Made by a program: the position numbers and the translations under genes
The notes under the pieces: generated by a model
Databases searched by the model: none
The model's input: only the letters and a program-made list of their open reading frames with translations
What the model was told of the DNA's origin: nothing
From: Mycobacterium hubeiense
Lineage (GTDB): Bacteria > Actinomycetota > Actinomycetes > Mycobacteriales > Mycobacteriaceae
Length of the DNA stretch: 64,000 nucleotides
NCBI RefSeq assembly: GCF_002838065.1
Contig: NZ_PIZU01000001.1
Span: 217,354 to 281,353 of the forward strand
Reading direction: 5' to 3'
In this document: in pieces, positions 56,400 to 64,000 of the stretch
Layout of the letters: every line of letters starts with the position of its first letter
Numbering within the stretch: position 1 is the stretch's first letter

Positions 56400-56462
56400 A
56401 GGAGGCTGGGTAGATCCGGTGGCGCCACCGGGGCGCTGCCCCGACACGAAGAGGTGGGGATC
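56400..56462 (+). promoter_or_regulatory. Paired-hairpin leader, copy 2
   Basis: CCGGTGGCGCCACCGG (56416-56431) and CGGGGC-GCT-GCCCCG (56429-56443) recur exactly as in copy 1 upstream of 54326, with 19 bases to the GTG at 56463. A 9-codon frame, ATG at 56384 to TAG at 56411-56413 (M-F-A-L-R-E-E-A-G), stops two bases before the first hairpin and could be a leader peptide; copy 1 has no matching frame with ATG or GTG start. Confidence 0.6.
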
Positions 56463-57083
56463 GTGTACGCGCGCTCTACGACTATCGATGCCAAGCCGGA
56501 GTCCATCGATGCCGGAATCGCCTACGTCCGTGACGAAGTCATGCCGGCTTTAGCGCAAATGGACGGCTACGTCGGCCTATCGCTGTTGGTCGACAGGGAG
56601 TCCGGCCACTGCATCGCCACCAGCGCCTGGGAAACCGAGGAGGCGTTGCGCATCAGCACCGAGAAGGCTGCACCGCTTCGGGAGCGGGCCGCGGAGATCT
56701 TCGGCGGCACCCCGACGATCGATTCATGGGAACTCGCGGTGCTGCACCGTGACCACCCGTCGAGTGAGGGCGCTTGCGTGCGGGCTACCTGGCTAAAGCT
56801 GCCACCGGATCAGGCCGACCGCGCCGTCGAGTTCTATCGGACGTCGGTCTTGCCGTCGCTAGAGAACTTGGAGGGTTTCTCCAGCGCCAGCCTGCTTGTC
56901 AACCGCTCATCGGGGCGTGGCGTGTCGTCGACGACGTTCGACAGCCGCGACGCCATGGAGCGCAACCGCGAACACGCGCGAGAACTGAGAAATGCACGGA
57001 CCCGGGAATTGGGCGCTGACGTGATCGACGTTGGCGAATTCGAGCTGGCGATCGCGCACCTGCGGGTACCTGAGATGGTGTGA
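56463..57083 (+). CDS. Rv2557/Rv2558-type conserved protein, paralog 2
   Basis: A 206-residue protein closely similar to paralog 1 along its length ([39 protein letters not shown], the R-D-A-M-E-R-N-R-E block and A-H-L-R-V-P-E at the end). The two-half, ferredoxin-like layout is the same. GTG start at 56463 after GAGGTGGGG. In M. tuberculosis the two genes are adjacent; here the ArsR cassette separates them. Function unknown, stress association from literature recalled for Rv2557/Rv2558. Confidence 0.88.
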   Translation: MYARSTTIDAKPESIDAGIAYVRDEVMPALAQMDGYVGLSLLVDRESGHCIATSAWETEEALRISTEKAAPLRERAAEIFGGTPTIDSWELAVLHRDHPSSEGACVRATWLKLPPDQADRAVEFYRTSVLPSLENLEGFSSASLLVNRSSGRGVSSTTFDSRDAMERNREHARELRNARTRELGADVIDVGEFELAIAHLRVPEMV

Positions 57084-57086
57084 CCC

Positions 57087-58418
57087 TCAGGCTTTGTCGC
57101 GCTTGCGGCGGATGATGGCCCGCAACTTTTCCAGCCGGCTCGCGATCTCGCGTTCGGCTCCGCGGCCCGTCGGCTGGTAGTAGTCGACGCCGACCAGCTC
57201 GTCGGGTGGATACTGTTGGGCCACAACGCCGTCGGGGTGGTCGTGCGAATACTTGTAGCCCACGGCATTGCCCAGTTTGGTCGCGCGGGAGTAATGCCCG
57301 TCGCGCAGATGCGGCGGCACCAGCCCCGCCTTGCCGTCGCGGATGTCGTTCATCGCCTTCCCCAGCGCCGTCGTCACCGCATTCGATTTCGGTGCGGTGG
57401 CCAGGTGCACGGTGGCGTGTGCGAGGGTCAGCTGGGCTTCGGGCATTCCGATCAATTGGACCGTCTGCGCGGCGGCGACCGCGGTCTGCAGCGCGGTCGG
57501 GTCGGCCATGCCGATGTCCTCGCTGGCAAGGATCATCAGCCGGCGCGCCACGAACCGCGGGTCCTCCCCCGCCACCAGCATCCGGGCCAGGTAGTGCAGG
57601 GCGGCGTCGACGTCGGACCCGCGGATCGACTTGATGAACGCGCTGATGACGTCGTAATGCTGATCCCCGTCGCGGTCATAGCGCACCGCGGCCTTGTCCA
57701 GCGACTGCTCGATCGCTTCGACCGTCACCTCGTCACCCGCTTCGGCGGCAACCTCCAGCGCGGTGAGCGCTCGACGGGCATCACCCGCCGAGAGCTGCAC
57801 CAGCAGCTCGACGGCGTCGTCGCTGACCTGGACCTGCCCACCCAGGCCGCGCGGATCGTCGATGGCCCGTTTGACGACGGTGCGGACGTCGTCTGGCCTC
57901 AGCGGTTGCAGCGCCAGGATCAGCGAGCGCGACAGCAGCGGTGCCACCACGGAGAACGATGGATTTTCGGTGGTGGCCGCGACCAGCAGCACCACCCGGT
58001 TCTCCACCGCGGACAGCAGCGCGTCCTGCTGCGTCTTGGAGAACCGGTGCACCTCGTCGATGAACAACACGGTCTGCTCGCCGTGGGCCGCCGCTCGCCT
58101 GGCGGTGTCGATGACGGCGCGGACCTCCTTGACACCGGCCGACAGCGCCGAGAGCGCCTCGAATCGCCGGCCCGTCGCCTGCGAGATCAACGACGCCAGC
58201 GTCGTCTTACCGGTGCCGGGTGGCCCGTAGAGGATCACCGACGCAGCCCCGGCGCCCTCGACGAGCCGCCGCAGCGGTGACCCCGGCGCCAGCAGGTGGT
58301 CCTGCCCGACGACCTCGTCGAGCGTGGCCGGGCGCATCCGCACCGCCAGCGGAGCCGGCGTCCCGCTGCGGTCGGTCAGCCCGGACGCGCCGGGCAGGTC
58401 GAACAGACCTTCGGACAC
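57087..58418 (-). CDS. rarA: Replication-associated recombination protein A (AAA+ ATPase)
   Basis: A 443-residue MgsA/RarA/WRNIP1-type AAA+ clamp-loader-like ATPase acting at stalled forks. Walker [10 protein letters not shown] is near residue 65, Walker [11 protein letters not shown] near 117, sensor 1 A-T-T-E-N-P-S near 152, and the C-terminal tetramerisation domain has D-D-I-R... [11 protein letters not shown]. Matches Rv2559c by position. Converges with paralog 2, 3 bases apart. Confidence 0.95.
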   Translation of the reverse strand: MSEGLFDLPGASGLTDRSGTPAPLAVRMRPATLDEVVGQDHLLAPGSPLRRLVEGAGAASVILYGPPGTGKTTLASLISQATGRRFEALSALSAGVKEVRAVIDTARRAAAHGEQTVLFIDEVHRFSKTQQDALLSAVENRVVLLVAATTENPSFSVVAPLLSRSLILALQPLRPDDVRTVVKRAIDDPRGLGGQVQVSDDAVELLVQLSAGDARRALTALEVAAEAGDEVTVEAIEQSLDKAAVRYDRDGDQHYDVISAFIKSIRGSDVDAALHYLARMLVAGEDPRFVARRLMILASEDIGMADPTALQTAVAAAQTVQLIGMPEAQLTLAHATVHLATAPKSNAVTTALGKAMNDIRDGKAGLVPPHLRDGHYSRATKLGNAVGYKYSHDHPDGVVAQQYPPDELVGVDYYQPTGRGAEREIASRLEKLRAIIRRKRDKA

Positions 58419-58462
58419 GCTTCAGGCATACCACGCGGCGGCGACATCTCCCGCGCGAGCCG

Positions 58463-59296
58463 TCAGGTTTGCGTGACGAAGTCGATCAGCTCCTCGACCC
58501 GGCCGATGAGCGCCGGCTCGAGGTCGTTCCAGTCGCGGACCCGCCCGCGGATCCGCTGCCACGCCTGCGCGATGTCGGCTTGCGTGGCGTGCGGCCAGCC
58601 CAGTGCCTGACAGACGCCGTGCTTCCACTGGGTGTGCCGCGGCACGATCGGCCAGGCCTGCAGGCCGACGCGGGCCGGCTTGACCGCCTGCCAGATGTCG
58701 ACATACGGATGTCCGACGACGAGCGTGTGCGCGCCGCCCGGCCCGCGTCGCACCGCATCGGCGATGCGGGCCTCCTTCGACCCGGCGACGAGATGGTCGA
58801 CGAGCACTCCGAGCCGCCGGCCGGGTCCGGGCCGGAACTGCTCGACGATGCAGACAAGGTCGTCGACCCCGCCGAGGTGCTCCACGACGACGCCCTCGGC
58901 CCTCAGGTCGTCGCCCCACACCTGCTCGACGAGCTCGGCGTCGTGGCGCCCCTCGACGTAGATGCGGCTGGCGAGCGCCACCCGGGCACGCGTCGCGGGC
59001 ACCGCCACCGAGCCCGACGCCGTGCGTGTCGCGGTGCGTGCCGGACGCTGCGGCGCGGTGAGGATCACCGGCCGGCCGTCGATCAGGTAGCCCGGCCCCA
59101 GCGGGAACGAGCGGATCCGGCCGTTGCGGTCCTCGAGGTCGATGCGGCTCTTCTCGATGCGAACCACAGCGCCCACGAAGCCGCTCTGCGCGTCCTCCAC
59201 GACCATCCCGGTATCCACCGGCTGTTCGGTGGAGCGAACCTTCCGCGTGTTGTGCGGATTGTTGGCGAGTACGTCTGTCCCATAGCGATCAGCCAC
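58463..59296 (-). CDS. DUF3097-family protein with Toprim-like core
   Basis: A 277-residue actinobacterial protein. After an N-terminal beta-barrel-like part (about 28-75), the segment I-Y-V-E-G-R-H-D-A-E-L-V near residue 113 and V-L-V-D-H-L-V near 163 place an acidic Glu and Asp as in Toprim domains (primase, topoisomerase, OLD nuclease). This suggests a nucleic-acid or phosphoryl-transfer role, not proven. Divergent from the next gene with 23 bases between them. Confidence 0.8.
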   Translation of the reverse strand: MADRYGTDVLANNPHNTRKVRSTEQPVDTGMVVEDAQSGFVGAVVRIEKSRIDLEDRNGRIRSFPLGPGYLIDGRPVILTAPQRPARTATRTASGSVAVPATRARVALASRIYVEGRHDAELVEQVWGDDLRAEGVVVEHLGGVDDLVCIVEQFRPGPGRRLGVLVDHLVAGSKEARIADAVRRGPGGAHTLVVGHPYVDIWQAVKPARVGLQAWPIVPRHTQWKHGVCQALGWPHATQADIAQAWQRIRGRVRDWNDLEPALIGRVEELIDFVTQT

Positions 59297-59319
59297 CGCC
59301 CGATCGTAGGGTCACACCC

Positions 59320-59904
59320 GTGCTGCTCAATCGCGACACGGCGGAAGGCATTGCGAACGGTGACATAACGATCGTCTTGCGGCGCTGGGACGCCCCGCGC
59401 GTGAAAGCCGGTGGCACACAGCGCACCCCGGCAGGCACGATTCGCATCGACGACGTCACCGAATACCCCGGCAGTTACCGGGTCACCGCCGCGCAAGCCC
59501 GCGCGGCCGGATATCCGGACGCCAAGACCGCGCAGGCCGACCTAAATCGTCGCCCGGCCCGGCACACCTACGTGATCACAGTGTCCTATGTCGGCCCCGA
59601 CGAGCGCCCGGTATTGGCCGCCGACGACCGGCTTTCCGACGCCGACGTGGAGGCGATCACCGCCCGGTTGACTCGCTGGGATGCCGCAACGTCGCCGTGG
59701 ACGCGTGAGTACCTGGAAATGATCGGCGATAACGAGGCGGTCCGCGCACCCGACTTGGCCTTCCGCGTCGGGCTGGATGTGCCCCGGTTCAAGCGGCGGG
59801 TACGCCAGCTCAAGGGGCTGGGTCTGACCATCAGCCTCGACGTCGGTTATCGGCTGTCGCCGCGCGGCCGCGCGTATCTGCAACGCGCTACTTCTGCGGA
59901 GTGA
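59320..59904 (+). CDS. Conserved hypothetical protein with ASCH-like N-terminus
   Basis: A 194-residue protein. Residues 1-95 (I-V-L-R-R-W-D-A-P-R-V-K-A-G-G-T-Q-R-T, then I-R-I-D-D-V) resemble ASCH/PUA-like RNA-binding domains; residues 125-190 look like a winged helix (D-V-P-R-F-K-R-R-V-R-Q-L-K-G-L-G-L-T). Starts with GTG 7 bases after TAGGGT (59307-59312), a leaderless -10 box. Its 3' end overlaps the convergent metallopeptidase gene by 17 bases. Function unknown. Confidence 0.78.
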   Translation: MLLNRDTAEGIANGDITIVLRRWDAPRVKAGGTQRTPAGTIRIDDVTEYPGSYRVTAAQARAAGYPDAKTAQADLNRRPARHTYVITVSYVGPDERPVLAADDRLSDADVEAITARLTRWDAATSPWTREYLEMIGDNEAVRAPDLAFRVGLDVPRFKRRVRQLKGLGLTISLDVGYRLSPRGRAYLQRATSAE

Positions 59905-60919
59905 TTTCGTCGACGATGGTGTGGATGAACCGCATCTTCTCCAACACCGCAGGCGGCAGCACGAACGGGTACAGGTCGTCGCGGCCCATCGAGCGGTTGA
60001 CCATGTTCAGCCCCCACGCCAAGGGCAACCACAGCTCTATTATCGTGTCAAACCCGCTGGACCCCAACACCGTTCGTTCGCACATCGCGCCCGCGGGGGC
60101 AAAACCGAACGCCGCGGCGGTGTCCAGCGTGTCCCGGATGTGCAGGTAGTGCGCGAAGGTTTCGGCCCAATCCTCGCTGGCATGCATGGTCGCGTAGGAG
60201 GACACGTAGCGGTCGTCCCACCCGGGCGGCGCGCCGTGCTCGTAGTGTCGGTCCAGCGCGGCCTGGTAGTCGGCATCGGGATCGCCGAACAGTTCGCGGA
60301 ACCGCTGCGAATACTCCTGCGACGGACTCACCAGCCGGTAGAAGTAGTAGTGCCCAATCTCGTGCCGGAAGTGTCCGAGCAGGGTTCGGTACGGCTCGTC
60401 CATCTCGATGCGCAGGCGTGTGCGGTGCACGTCGTCGCCCTCGGCCAGATCAAGTGTGATGACACCGTTTTGGTGTCCGGTGAACACTTTGTGGTCCGCG
60501 CTGGACAGCAGGTCGAACGCAAGGCCGTACGCCGGATCTTCGTCGCGTCCGATGATCGGCAGCTTGAGCTCGTATAGCTGGGCGATCAACCGACGCTTGG
60601 CCTTCTCCGCGGCAGCGAACGCCGGCAACGCCATGGCGTCGTTGTCGTTCGGACGGGTGCGAGTCAGCGCGCACGAGATGCACAGTTTGGGCACCGGACC
60701 GGTTTCGACCAGCCAATTACATTCGGCCAGATGAAGATTGGCGCACAACCGATACCGACGCGAATCAACCACGCCGGGATGTTCGCCCTGATCCGCAGGC
60801 GCGATCACCAGCAGCGCCATGTCCTTGAGTGAAAACCCCAGAGCGCTACCGCAATTGAGGCACAGCGAGTTCTCGAAGGCCAGGCGCTGCCCGCACTTCG
60901 GACAGCTGAAGTCACGCAT
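59888..60919 (-). CDS. Putative zinc metallopeptidase with N-terminal zinc ribbon (Rv2568c-like)
   Basis: A 343-residue protein. The first 25 residues form a zinc ribbon (C-P-K-C, C-L-N-C) and the body carries H-E-I-G-H (R-H-E-I-G-H-Y-Y-F-Y) near residue 182, with a later Glu in H-A-S-E-D-W-A-E-T as possible third ligand. This is the putative zinc-binding metallopeptidase family encoded beside transglutaminase and alpha-E/ATP-grasp genes. The ATG at 60919 overlaps the transglutaminase stop by 8 bases. Confidence 0.88.
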   Translation of the reverse strand: MRDFSCPKCGQRLAFENSLCLNCGSALGFSLKDMALLVIAPADQGEHPGVVDSRRYRLCANLHLAECNWLVETGPVPKLCISCALTRTRPNDNDAMALPAFAAAEKAKRRLIAQLYELKLPIIGRDEDPAYGLAFDLLSSADHKVFTGHQNGVITLDLAEGDDVHRTRLRIEMDEPYRTLLGHFRHEIGHYYFYRLVSPSQEYSQRFRELFGDPDADYQAALDRHYEHGAPPGWDDRYVSSYATMHASEDWAETFAHYLHIRDTLDTAAAFGFAPAGAMCERTVLGSSGFDTIIELWLPLAWGLNMVNRSMGRDDLYPFVLPPAVLEKMRFIHTIVDEITPQK

Positions 60920-61808
60920 TGACCACCCCGGACTCGTAGGGCACCACGTCGACCGCAACGTCGATCATGCTGCTCTTCGAGTCGGTGTAGATGATGCCCC
61001 GCAGCGGCGGGACATCCGCATAGTCACGACCGAACCCGACCACGATGTAACGCTCATCGACCATCTGAGCATTGGTGGGGTCCAGACCCAGCCACTGGTT
61101 CTGCGGCGTCCACACCGACGCCCACGCGTGCGTGGCATCGATGCCGATCATGCGTTCCTTGCCGGGCGGCGGGTCCGTCGCCAGGTAGCCCGAAACATAG
61201 CTTGCCGCAAGACCGTTCGCGCGCAGACAGGCGATCGCCAACCGGGCGAAGTCCTGACACACGCCTTCCCGCGCCGCCAGCACGTCGTCGACCTTCGTCG
61301 ACACCGTCGTGGAACCGGACCGGTAGGTGAAATCGTCGAAGATGCGGGTGTTCAGATCGGACAACACCTCGATGAGCGGACGCTCCGGCACAAAGCTCGG
61401 CGCGGCGTATTCGCGTACCGCGTCGGTGATCTCGGGCGGCTGCAGATCGAGCGTGAATTCGATGGCCAACGCCGCGTCGACGCCGACCGGTCGCGAGATC
61501 TCCCACGGCGCCACCGCCGACCCTCCGCCGTAGAGCTCCGGCGGCGGTGGATCCACCTCGACGACCGACCGACTGGTGATGCTGAGGGTGTCGTGGCGTT
61601 CGGTGACGTGAAAATACGAACTGAGGTTGCCATAGGCGTCGCGACTGGTGGACCGATCCGACGGCTCCGGGTCGATCAGCAGCTCGTGCGACAGGCAGCG
61701 CTGCGTCGCCGCGTCGCGCGGAGTCAAGAACCCGCGGCCGTAGGAACTCGTCACGACGTCGGAGTAGTGGTAGACGGTGCGATGCACGATCTGGTAGCAG
61801 CGCGTCAC
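60912..61808 (-). CDS. Transglutaminase-like cysteine protease-fold protein (Rv2569c-like)
   Basis: A 298-residue protein with an N-terminal bacterial transglutaminase-like beta domain (Y-Q-I-V-H-R-T-V-Y-H-Y) and a C-terminal catalytic domain. The triad is visible: Cys in G-V-C-Q-D-F-A near residue 183, His in D-A-T-H-A-W-A-S near 220, Asp in L-G-L-D-P-T-N near 236. GTG start at 61808, overlapping the upstream gene (GTGA). Co-encoded with a peptide-ligase-like protein and metallopeptidase, suggesting a peptide modification or tagging pathway. Confidence 0.92.
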   Translation of the reverse strand: MTRCYQIVHRTVYHYSDVVTSSYGRGFLTPRDAATQRCLSHELLIDPEPSDRSTSRDAYGNLSSYFHVTERHDTLSITSRSVVEVDPPPPELYGGGSAVAPWEISRPVGVDAALAIEFTLDLQPPEITDAVREYAAPSFVPERPLIEVLSDLNTRIFDDFTYRSGSTTVSTKVDDVLAAREGVCQDFARLAIACLRANGLAASYVSGYLATDPPPGKERMIGIDATHAWASVWTPQNQWLGLDPTNAQMVDERYIVVGFGRDYADVPPLRGIIYTDSKSSMIDVAVDVVPYESGVVNA

Positions 61809-64000
61809 GGCATGACCCGGCGCACGTCGGGACCCCACAGCGGCTGCATACCGCCGGGCAGCGACAGATGGGTCGCGGTGATGACGTCGGACAGGCCGCG
61901 CAGGTCGGCCTGCATCCTGTCGAGCAAATCGGACAACCGCGTCCGTTTACCGTCCGCAGCAACGGTTTCCAGATCCGCGGGGTCGACGCGGCGCAACCGC
62001 GTGGCGATTTCGTCGACCAGCCGCTCGGGTCGCGACGAACCCGAGGACCCCGGCAGCGCCTTGAGGTCTGCGCGCAGCTGCTCGATCTGGTACACCAGCG
62101 AGCGCGGGTTCTCGGCGTCGAACAGCACCAGGTCCGCCACGGCAGCCACACTAACCTTGCCCAAGGTCCGCCGCCGGTAGACGACCGAGGACTCGCAGGC
62201 CACCAGAGCCGATTCGGTGATCGTTTGCTCGGCGCCCGGGCTTCGGACCGTCGTCAACGTCGCACGCAGCAGCGCCGTCAGCGCAAGCCCGCGTTCGATG
62301 CGCTTACCGGCGTCCATCATCGTCCAGCTGGCGTCGTGCACCATCGACTCGGCCGCCACCCCGGACAGCGCCAGCATCCCCGCCAGCGTCAGGTTGCTCG
62401 CGGAGGTGAGGTAGTCGTCGCTCTCGGTCTGCGACGGCGGCACGTGCAGCAGCGTGCGCTCCACGGCCGCCAAGACCATCCAGGTGTCGTTGGACATCTG
62501 GTCGCGCACGGCGCGGGCGGCCAAGCCGAGCCGCTCGACCGATTGGGCCAGCGAGCCCGGACGATGCCGATCGGTGGTCAACAACCACAGCGTCGACTGG
62601 GCCGTCGCGACCATTTCCGCGTAGTCCGCGCCGGCTCCGGTGTCGGTGCCGGTGACTTCGCCGAGTGCGGCCAGCAACACGGGCACACACTCGCTGCCCG
62701 GCATCTCGCGGCGGTAGCGGAATTCGTGGTAGCGCTCGCGAGTGACGGTGAGCAGCCGCGCCATGTTCTCGGCGCGTTCGGCGTAGCGGCCGATCCAGAA
62801 CATGTCGTCCAGCACGCGTGGCGAGCTGACGGCGCGCGTCGGGCTGGGGGTGATCGCGGGTAGTTCGGCCGGGATGGTCGGGATCTCCTCGACCGTTGCC
62901 CGCGCCGGTGTGCGTACCCAAATATCTTTGGCAGCAATGGTATTCAACTTGTAGGCGGCGTGCCCGGACGCCAAGATGTAACCCAACCCGCCGATCATCG
63001 GGGCATAGCCGCTGCGCTGTGACACGGTGAACAATCGCATGCCGACGTTCGCGGCCGACAACCCGCCCGGGTAGTAGTCGGTCGGCGCCGACGAGAACTG
63101 CGGCAGCTCCTGGCCCACCCACTGCCACGGCGCGGCCTCGATGCGGGCCGTCAACGCCTCCCGCTGCGCCGCCGACAGGGCGGCCCCGACGATCGGCTCG
63201 CCGCCCGTGACGGCCTTGATCAGCAACGACCCCAGGTTGGCCAGAAGGTGCGAGCGCTCGGTGCTGATACCGCCCCAGTACAGCGGTGCCGTCGGGAGCA
63301 TCGGTGTCTCGCCGAGCAGCTTCTCGGCCAGCTCCGGCAGAAAGCGAAGCAGCCCAGGGCTTTCCAGCACACCGCTGCCCAACGTGTTGACCACCGTCAC
63401 CGCGCCGCGGCGCAACACCTCGACCAGGCCGACCACACCGAGCCGGGAATCGGCGCGCAGATCCAGCGGATCGGCGTAGTCCGCGTCCAACCGGCGCAGC
63501 ACCACGTCGACCCGCTTGAGCGTGCCCAGCGAGCGCATCCACAGTTTGCCGTCGCGCACCACCAAGTCGGCGCTCTCCACCAGCGGGAAGCCCAGCACGC
63601 TGGCCAGATAGGCCTGGTCGAACGCCGTTTCGGAATAGATGCCGGGACTGAGCACCACCACGACGGGCTCCTCGGCCGATTCCGGCGCCACGTCGATCAA
63701 CGCCAACCGCAGCGCCTGCGCCCAGGGTGAGGCGGGCCGCGGGCCGATCTGCTCGTACAGCTCGGGCACGGCGTGCGCCAGCACCCGCCGGTCGGCCAGC
63801 GCATACCCGGCACCCGACGGCGCCTGGGTCCAGTCCGCGTTGACGACGAAACCCCCATCGGCGGTGCGGCTGATGTCGCAGCCGTGCAGGAACAGCTGAT
63901 GACGGCCGGGCACCTCGATACCGCATGCGGCGCGCACGTAACCCGGATGGGCGAACAGCAGTTGCGCGGGCAGCACTCCGCTTGTCACCGAAACCCGCGG
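61805..64000 (-). CDS. Circularly permuted ATP-grasp / alpha-E fusion protein, 5' end outside window
   Basis: The frame is open from the window edge to TGA at 61807-61805, giving about 731 C-terminal residues. The first part (to about 420) is a circularly permuted ATP-grasp ligase domain (R-R-L-D-A-D-Y-A-D-P-L-D-L, G-V-L-E-S-P-G-L, A-N-V-G-M-R-L-F-T-V). The rest is an all-helical alpha-E domain starting L-D-D-M-F-W-I-G-R-Y-A-E-R-A-E-N. M. tuberculosis Rv2567 is a similar fusion of about 884 residues, so roughly 150 residues lie beyond base 64000. The pair with a transglutaminase is typical of a predicted peptide synthesis or modification system. Confidence 0.9.
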   Translation of the reverse strand, partial: PRVSVTSGVLPAQLLFAHPGYVRAACGIEVPGRHQLFLHGCDISRTADGGFVVNADWTQAPSGAGYALADRRVLAHAVPELYEQIGPRPASPWAQALRLALIDVAPESAEEPVVVVLSPGIYSETAFDQAYLASVLGFPLVESADLVVRDGKLWMRSLGTLKRVDVVLRRLDADYADPLDLRADSRLGVVGLVEVLRRGAVTVVNTLGSGVLESPGLLRFLPELAEKLLGETPMLPTAPLYWGGISTERSHLLANLGSLLIKAVTGGEPIVGAALSAAQREALTARIEAAPWQWVGQELPQFSSAPTDYYPGGLSAANVGMRLFTVSQRSGYAPMIGGLGYILASGHAAYKLNTIAAKDIWVRTPARATVEEIPTIPAELPAITPSPTRAVSSPRVLDDMFWIGRYAERAENMARLLTVTRERYHEFRYRREMPGSECVPVLLAALGEVTGTDTGAGADYAEMVATAQSTLWLLTTDRHRPGSLAQSVERLGLAARAVRDQMSNDTWMVLAAVERTLLHVPPSQTESDDYLTSASNLTLAGMLALSGVAAESMVHDASWTMMDAGKRIERGLALTALLRATLTTVRSPGAEQTITESALVACESSVVYRRRTLGKVSVAAVADLVLFDAENPRSLVYQIEQLRADLKALPGSSGSSRPERLVDEIATRLRRVDPADLETVAADGKRTRLSDLLDRMQADLRGLSDVITATHLSLPGGMQPLWGPDVRRVMP

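Overview
The window is a contiguous chromosomal segment of a high-GC actinomycete, almost certainly a Mycobacterium of the rapidly growing (Mycolicibacterium) type. The evidence is the gene order: going leftwards from about 33.7 kb to 1.3 kb it matches the M. tuberculosis series pyrR-pyrB-pyrC-Rv1382-carA-carB-pyrF-mihF-gmk-rpoZ-coaBC-metK ... cyp132-AraC-lipH/lipI-Rv1401-priA-fmt-fmu-rpe-ribD-P55-lprG-ribC-ribBA-ribH-Rv1417. From 40.9 kb to the right end it follows the Rv2532c to Rv2569c series (nusB, efp, pepQ, aroQBKCE, mltG, ruvX, alaS, the Rv2557/Rv2558 pair, rarA and a peptide-ligase/transglutaminase set). The PE/PPE genes found near pyrF in M. tuberculosis are absent. The M. tuberculosis comparison is from memory and was not computed.

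Layout. (1) 1-7.2 kb: 3' part of a gamma-glutamyltransferase gene, the riboflavin cluster (ribC, ribBA, ribH), the lprG-P55 lipid export operon, and a 590-bp accessory patch with an inverted repeat, two overlapping small ORFs and a PfpI-like gene remnant. (2) 7.2-13.9 kb: one tightly overlapping leftward operon, Rv1401-like-priA-fmt-rsmB-rpe-ribD. (3) 13.9-19.8 kb: two tandem HSL-type esterases, an AraC regulator, and a cytochrome P450 with a Baeyer-Villiger-type monooxygenase. (4) 19.8-33.8 kb: a long leftward series pyrR-pyrB-pyrC-membrane protein-carA-carB-pyrF, then mihF-gmk-rpoZ-coaBC, then metK with an Rv2172c-type methylenetetrahydrofolate reductase. A PyrR-binding loop lies in the pyrR leader. 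(5) 33.8-40.9 kb: an accessory island with a truncated methyltransferase, a circularly permuted D-amino-acid-oxidase-like flavoenzyme, a ThDP decarboxylase, a serine beta-lactamase-fold hydrolase, and a divergent acyl-CoA-dehydrogenase-like/flavin monooxygenase pair around a palindromic operator. (6) 40.9-54.2 kb: nusB/efp/pepQ and shikimate-pathway operons, then mltG, ruvX and alaS. (7) 54.2-64 kb: two paralogous Rv2557/Rv2558-type genes that share a nearly identical two-hairpin leader and are separated by an ArsR-SRPBCC-VOC cassette, then rarA, a DUF3097 gene and the transglutaminase/metallopeptidase/ATP-grasp set running off the right end.

Most of the window is housekeeping: pyrimidines to UMP, GMP to GDP, CoA, SAM, riboflavin precursors, chorismate, translation factors. 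The most promising undescribed signals are the conserved paired-hairpin leader in front of both stress-type paralogs, the two families of intergenic inverted repeats, the overlapping small ORFs at 6.65-6.93 kb, the permuted flavoenzyme next to a decarboxylase, and two well-formed palindromic operators. I see no rRNA, tRNA, CRISPR array, insertion sequence or prophage.
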